Below are positions 58,183-64,000 of a stretch of DNA of 64,000 bases, piece by piece; positions within the stretch are counted from its first letter, which is position 1, and every line of letters begins with the position of its first letter. The stretch spans positions 496,001 to 560,000 of the forward strand of contig JACZZP010000020.1 of the NCBI GenBank assembly GCA_015183035.1, in the 5' to 3' direction. Made by a program: the position numbers and the translations under genes. Below the pieces are notes generated by a model. That model was not told where the DNA came from. It worked only from the letters and a program-made list of their open reading frames with translations, and did not search any database. Origin of the DNA: Meloidogyne chitwoodi. Lineage: Eukaryota; Nematoda; Chromadorea; Rhabditida; Meloidogynidae.

Positions 58183-60035
58183 TTAAAAATTAGTAGAGAG
58201 ATCAGCCAAATTCTTCAATAAAATTGCATCTTGAATTGAACCACGAATTGAGACAAGTCCATTAATATATGCAGACATTGGGGAGATCTGATTATTAACC
58301 AAAGAAAAAAGAGTTGATTTTGACAAAGTAAAATGAACATCAGGAGATAATTCTGAAAGAAAAAAAATATTTTAATGTAAAATTGACATTAAAATTTGAC
58401 CAAAATAAATTTTAAATTAAAAAAAAATAAACCTTTTCTTTGCCAAGTCCATCCACACCATCCTCCACTTGAAATTCTCAAATCAACATCAAATTCACTT
58501 GAACATTCCGTGCATTTTATACGAAAACATTTATTCACTCGTTTAAGTAAAACATCAGAATTGTGAAATAAAACGAGGCGAAGACGTTGCAAAAGTTGTT
58601 CCAATTCAATATCTTGTATTTTTTCATCTGATGGAGAAGGAGAAGAAGAATTTTGATTTTCTAAAGTAGTAGATGTTGTGGAGAAAGTTTCAACATTTTT
58701 CTAAAAATAAAAAAATGTTTTAATTAAATGAAAATTAAAAATTTAATTGCCAATTTAATTCTAAATAATTACGAAAAATACCGAGGTCAGAAAATACATT
58801 TTAAGAAAAATTGTGATTTATAAAATTACATGACAGGTATAAAAAAATAATTTTAAATTTAAATAAAGCTAGACCTTCCAAAAATTAATAAAAAAAAATA
58901 AATTAAAAAACCTTCGTTTCTTCCTTATTCTCTGCCCCAGTAACAACAATATTATTATCACGTACATTATTATTAGAACAACCAGCAAAAACATTTAAAA
59001 ATTGTTTACCAGCATTAGAGCGAATTAAAGTTTTAAAAACTGAAACAGCTCCATTTTCACCTGTTTTGAACACATTAATTTTTGTACAATTTATCGCATC
59101 TATTTTTAAGCCATATTTATTAATAAAATGGTCTAATTCAGACTATAAAAAATTAAAAAATTAGAATGTAAAAAAATTATTTGAAATTACTTTACAATTA
59201 GCAACGTGTTTGGCCAAATATTTTGGATTAGTAATATCGCTGACCATACGTTTTCCCAAATGTCTTTGTAAAGCAGTATAGGCAAGTAGACGCAACATCA
59301 AAAACAAATAAAAATTAGTTTTAAATTGAAAAAATTAAAAAAAACCTGTTCAAAATTCTGAACAGAACAACAAACAATAAATGGGTTAATTACACGAATA
59401 AGCACAACAGATGATATTTCTACAATTCCGCGATCAGAAGTAAATAAATAAATGGTTGGTAATTCTATTGTTGTGACTCTACAAGGAAATTAAAATAATT
59501 CCAAAATTTTTAAAAAAAAAACCTCAAATCAACAATTGTTGCCTCGTCAATAAATGGCAAAAGTAAAATCATCCCTTGGCCATAAACTTTCTTTTGACAT
59601 TTTCCAAGTCGCATAACTATTGCATTTTGGTACGGATTGACAAACTTAATATAATTTAATAGATTTAAAAATAGAAAAAACCTTCAAAGCAAAAAACAAA
59701 GAAACCGGGAGTGTACAAACAAAAAATAAAATTGACAAAAATATACAAACAAACTCTCCTAATTTGTTAAGGAATGAACGATTGTCGTTATTAATGTGTT
59801 CATCCAAAGAAAGCTGAGAAATCTGCTTGTTATTAATTCCCCAATCTGAAAAATCAAATTTTGATTAAAAAATGATAAAAATTAAATAAAAACCTGATTC
59901 ATTATTATAACGATTTCCTCTATAATTTCGTTCTGAATTGTATGTAAAAATGCTTGCAAAACGTTCGTCATTCTCAATTGAATTGCTTTTAATAATTTTT
60001 CTATCTTCACGGCTATCGCAACAATACCAGAACAT
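58183..60035 (-). CDS. unc-24: UNC-24/STOML1-like stomatin-SCP2 protein
   Basis: Eight exons: 60035-59894, 59845-59682, 59644-59523, 59478-59346, 59298-59191, 59142-58912, 58700-58433 and 58352-58183, giving 445 aa. A hydrophobic hairpin (about 79-101, FVCIFLSILFFVCTLPVSLFF) anchors it to the membrane. A stomatin/band 7 domain follows (about 103-270: NPYQNAIVMRLGK, GQGMILLLPFID, VDL-TIELP, RLLAYTALQRHLG). The C-terminus is an SCP2 sterol-carrier domain (about 330-440: LLQRLRLVL, SPDVHFTLSKS, SAYINGLVSIRGS). This fusion is diagnostic of UNC-24 in worms and STOML1 in vertebrates, partners of mechanosensory and acid-sensing channels. Oddity: the intron before exon 5 ends TTTTTG rather than AG. 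Confidence 0.88.
59299..59345 (-). other. Intron with non-canonical 3' end (TG) in unc-24
   Basis: Donor CAG|GTTTTTTTT is normal. Exon 5 has to begin at ATGTTGCGT (59298) to keep the stomatin domain, but the preceding bases are TTTTTG. No AG lies nearby, and read-through stops in frame. Either a rare GT-TG intron or a base change. Confidence 0.45.
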
Positions 60036-60972
60036 TTTTTAAAGAAGAAAATATATATGTAAATATTTATCTAAAAATTAAAAAAAAATTTAAAACTAAG
60101 AGAAAATTTTTTGCCAAAAAACTTAAAAAAATTCTTAAAAAATTCTCTAACCTTTAATGTTGGACAGAGAAATGGATTAATTACATTGCATATGTTAGAC
60201 AATTGTATTTAACAATAAATTGATTTCCTAAGTCTCTTTCTCTAGTAATTAGTTTTTTCTTAAAGAAAATTTGTTTCAACACGAAAATGTACAAAATGGT
60301 AAAACAAAAATGGTCATGGAGTATAAAAACTTCTCTCTTTTCATTTTCCTTCATTCATTTCATGTTTTATACTATAATTTAAAAGTAAACAACAACAAGT
60401 TAAATTATTATTGATTATAATTTTTCTTTAATAATTTTTCTTTTTTTATTTAAATAAATATAGATAAACAACTTGCCAACGTAACTTAACATATATTTGT
60501 TACATAACATATTAATTAAAAAATTAATAATAATTAAAATTATAATAAAATAAAACAATCGAATAATTTAACAATAAAAATTTTATTAACTTCAAAACAA
60601 CGCTTTAACTTAGACGACTTAAAAGAATGAATAAACGATATGACTGCATTAAAAATTAATTAAAAATAAATTACATAATATGTATTTTTCATTCCATATT
60701 AATTAAAACAATAAAAATTTTAAATGTTAAAAAAGAAAAAAATGAAATTTTTATTACATTAATTTGATAATAAAGGATTTCAGTAAGCGCAAGTCAAGGA
60801 CAATGAAAAAATACTTGTTAAAAAAATATAAAATAATTATTTAATTTTAAAACAGCCAAAATATTTAATTAAAATAAATACATAATAAATAATAATTATA
60901 CATACTAAAATAAAAATTATTCCAAATAATTTAACAACAATTTTAAAAAATTTAATTCTCAGCCATTATAAT
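60036..60972. other. Upstream region of unc-24 with partial repeat copy
   Basis: 60277-60420 resembles part of the 56828-57067 repeat arm (aaatggtca...agtataaaa...cttctc...tttcattttccttcatt), again with a TATAAAA on the plus strand. The rest is AT-rich without a gene. Confidence 0.45.
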
Positions 60973-62148
60973 TAGAGCTAGGAACGGGAACGGGTCCCGA
61001 TCCCGTTTCCCGGTTTCCCGGTCCTTTTTCCCGGCTTTTTTTGAGTCACCGGGATGAAAACGGGATCGGGAATACCCGGTTTTCCCGGTTCGGGTCCCGG
61101 CCGGTCAACTTTCAATTCCCGTTCCCGATCCCGGACATTTTTGCACCGGGAAACCGGGAATAATATTTTAATTAAATTGTTTTAGTTTGGCGCAAATTTT
61201 TTAGTTTGGCGTTACGTTTCTTACATAAAAGCGAAATAGAGTCTAATTTTAGAACAAATATAAATGTTTAATAATCAAAAATAAAATTAACCACGTATTA
61301 TTGATGGTCTTAAAAAAAGATTTATTTCAAAAGAGACAGACAAATAATTCCAAAAATATTTAAAATTTATAATTCCTTTTAACAGACTTCATTCAATTTT
61401 AACTTTTGTCGATCCGAGATTCAAACACAGTTGTTCAGATGATCGAATTTTATTTCTTGCAAGGGTCACCAATTGGATTTTAGAGGAAGAAACTAAAGTA
61501 AAATTATTTAATTTTTGACGGAATTAATTCTTTATATTTAAAATATTGAATTAGAAGACGAGCTTGAATGTTTGAGTCCAGTTGCCAAACAATCACTTAC
61601 ATTTTTTGATGTTTTAGAAGTTGCTAGTTCTAGTAAATGTACAGTTTCTCAAGAAAACAAAGAAATAGAACAAGAGATAAAAATTTATTCGGAAGTGCCG
61701 AGTTTGGATCCAAGAGCGAACCCATTAGATTGGTGGAGAGAAAATGAGATGACATTCCAGAAATTGGCTTTAATCGCTCGTCGCTTCCTTACGGCACCTG
61801 CTACCAGTGTTGCTAGTGAACATTGTTCAGTACCGCGCGTGATACTTACGATTATAAGAGATCAAGTTTAACTCCTGAGACTGCAGAAATGATTATATTT
61901 CTGAACAAAGCTATTCCATCACTCAATTACATTTATTAAATCTTATATTGATATGATTATAAACATTTTTCAATTTTTTATACTGTTTTTAAAAAAATTA
62001 AATTTCCCGGTCGGGACCCGGTCTTTTTTTGACCGGGAAAAAAAGTGAACGGGAATTCCCGGTTTTCCCGGTCCCGGGTCCCTCCCGGTCGTTCCATTCT
62101 TAAATTTCCCGTTTCCCGGTCCCGGTTTTTTCAAAATTCCTAGCTCTA
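60973..62148 (+). mobile_element. hAT element, decayed
   Basis: The element is 1176 bp with short terminal inverted repeats TAGAGCTAGGAA...TTCCTAGCTCTA and an identical 8-bp target duplication ATTATAAT (60965-60972, 62149-62156), as in hAT transposons. Both subterminal regions (60985-61165 and 61998-62135) are packed with CCCGGT/ACCGGG-type repeats, very unlike the AT-rich host DNA. The interior keeps only the C-terminal third of a transposase with a frameshift. Confidence 0.92.
61380..61942 (+). pseudogene. hAT transposase C-terminal remnant
   Basis: 61380-61515 encodes LHS..TFVDPRFK, the conserved LDPRFK-type segment. After a stop and an AT-rich, intron-like gap, 61572-61830 encodes the hATC dimerisation region ([23 protein letters not shown]). 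There the frame breaks: the expected FSTA...LTP...IFLN continuation sits in another frame (about 61828-61942), ending in TAA. The N-terminal BED finger and most of the catalytic core are missing. The reading is of a dead, internally deleted transposase. Confidence 0.82.
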
Positions 62149-62156
62149 ATTATAAT

Positions 62157-64000
62157 AACATATTAAGTAATAAAATAAATAAACAAATTTCTAACTTGAT
62201 TAAAAAATATAAAAAATAAAATTGTAATTTTATTTTTGAATAATACAATGGTAAACTGATATTAATAAGAAGTATCTTGATGTTATCAAAATTAAAAAAA
62301 TAAAAATTAATTTATTTCATATTCTCAATTAAAGTTTTATATTGTTTAATATAAAAATTGAATGTTGAGAAATTAATAAAACGATGATTGTTAACGTTAG
62401 ATTCAAGGGAAACTTTTAAATTAATTATATAATTACACAAGTCTTTTTGTGAAATTAAATTTTTAAATTATAGAAATTCAAAAAACATAAATAATATTAA
62501 TAATAATTATGTAAATTAATAACCCTCCAGGTTGCACTTAATAATGATGAATGGGTGCAGCCATGAATTAACAAGGAATTAAATAACAAATTAAATAAAA
62601 TTATTTTTAAAATAACAAAAAATAAGATAAGAAACTTTATAAGTGAAGCAACAATAAACATTGTGGTCATATACATATTTATGAATAAATTGAAATTTTA
62701 AATTATTATTTTTTAAAAATAAAATTAATTAATTATATACCTAATAGCAAAGCAAATAATATGTTGGCAGTGTTCTCATCTGAAGCAATATCTTGCAAGA
62801 ATACATTGAAAAAATGAAAATGATTTTATACCTTGAAAAATTATTATTATTAAAAAAAATAAAATTAATAAGAATAAAAAATTTATTCGACAAAAATAAT
62901 TTTTTATAGTAATTAAAATAAATAAATTTACAATTAATTAATGATCAAAATTATCTTATTATATGAAAATATTAAAAAAAATATAAAAGTTAACATTTAT
63001 AAATATTTTTATATAAAATTTTATTTGAAAATTAAAAAAAAATTAAGTAAAAATTTAATTTTTACTTATATATTGGTTTAAATTAAAAAAATAATTGTAA
63101 ACTTTAAAGATTTTGAGAATGGAGATCAACATCAATTCATTAAAAAAAATAATTTTTTTAATTAAAATATTTTAATTCAAAATGCTCCATCTAATTCGAT
63201 ACTGAATTACAACATTACCACAAATAAAATTTATTAAAAAAATAATATTATTATTTAAATTTATTATTCAAATTTTTTTATATTTACTTAGGTTAACAAC
63301 ATTTGTTTTATTATAAAAAAAAAGAAATTAAAATTATTTAAAATTAAAAAAAAATTTTTTCTTTAATTAAATTAAAACTGTTCTATTTAATATTTTAATT
63401 TAAAATTAATAAGAAATTTTTATCTTATTGCCAGTATGTACGAATTCATAACAATAATGCATGGATTTTCATCAATAAATAAAAATATAAATTATAAGTA
63501 ATATGAAAATTTTAAAGAATAAAATTAAATATAATTAAAAATAATAAAATAAAAATATTTTTTAAATAAAAAATGGATAATTTAAAAAAATGATGACAAG
63601 TATATAGAAAATATGTAATAAATTTAGTATAAATAAATGGTTAAATTATTTAATTTAAATAAATTAAAAATAAATAATATTTTCTAAATATTTATTTTAA
63701 AAAAAATATTTTTTTTAGAAGGCTTCCTAATTGTTTCGTGCCTGCTGCCTCTAACAAAAATACAACAAACAAATATAATAAATAGAATAAAAATAATAAA
63801 TTTTAAAAGAAAAAAGAGACTACAAAAATTACTTTAATTTTTTACATTTTTAATATTAAAAAATAAAATAAAAAATTTAAATTTAATTACTCAAGTATGA
63901 GTTATATACATACAAACTAAATATGGTAACCAAACAGGATTTAATAAGCTTGTTTAAAAAAAAATATTTGAATAAAATAATTACTTATATTTAATTTTAA
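62157..64000. other. AT-rich DNA, no gene seen
   Basis: A/T runs with a few islands (62520-62570 ccaggttgcacttaataatg, 62765-62800, 63715-63760 ggcttcctaattgtttcgtg, 63890-63950). I see no open frame or RNA gene, and no terminal repeats. Confidence 0.5.

Overview
The window is eukaryotic and very probably from a tylenchid, Meloidogyne-like nematode. The four host genes at the right end have introns mostly of 40-60 nt (a few of 150-370 nt). Their donors are often G|GTTTTT and their acceptors TTTTAG or TTTCAG. One gene is an unc-24 orthologue, with the stomatin plus SCP2 arrangement, and AG sites that look like trans-splice acceptors sit just upstream of two start codons. Non-coding DNA is extremely AT-rich. 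I cannot name the species.

Layout. 1-18.7 kb and 27.7-52.6 kb are AT-rich DNA with short, less AT-rich islands of roughly 30-100 bp. Many islands recur in a second diverged copy elsewhere in the window, some with splice-like borders and open frames, so I read these stretches as duplicated, partly decayed multi-exon loci. Inserted into this background are a mariner-type foldback MITE (2160-2843, TA duplication), a 2.65-kb LTR retrotransposon with identical LTRs (3228-5876, 5-bp TSD), a second foldback MITE (16243-16892, 8-bp TSD), a Polinton/Maverick (18747-27667, 6-bp TSD TATTAA), a Merlin-like mini-element (28969-29544, 8-bp TSD) and a hAT relic (60973-62148, 8-bp TSD).

The Polinton is the most interesting object. 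It is only 8.9 kb long and has near-identical ~357-bp terminal inverted repeats. It carries an intact virion and integration set: packaging ATPase, integrase with chromodomain, penton-like protein, pVI-like protein, major-capsid-like protein and adenain-like protease. It has no protein-primed DNA polymerase. It also carries two spliced, host-like genes. One is a TATA-binding protein with a 40-nt intron and all four DNA-intercalating phenylalanines. The other looks like an Argonaute fragment (N-like strand plus PAZ tail, no PIWI) with a 45-nt intron. Three genes have an identical 9-mer TATA motif, GTATATAAG, 35-39 nt before the ATG, and most others have a looser TATA motif at a similar place. 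My inference is that the element brings its own TBP to drive closely packed, nearly leaderless promoters, and may also interfere with host small-RNA silencing.

From 53.1 to 60.1 kb lie four genes, all on the minus strand: unc-24 (stomatin-like), a SYNJ2BP/OMP25-like PDZ tail-anchored protein, phosphomannomutase, and the PP2A catalytic subunit. The first two are spaced like a nematode operon. The last two are flanked by a ~250-bp inverted repeat.
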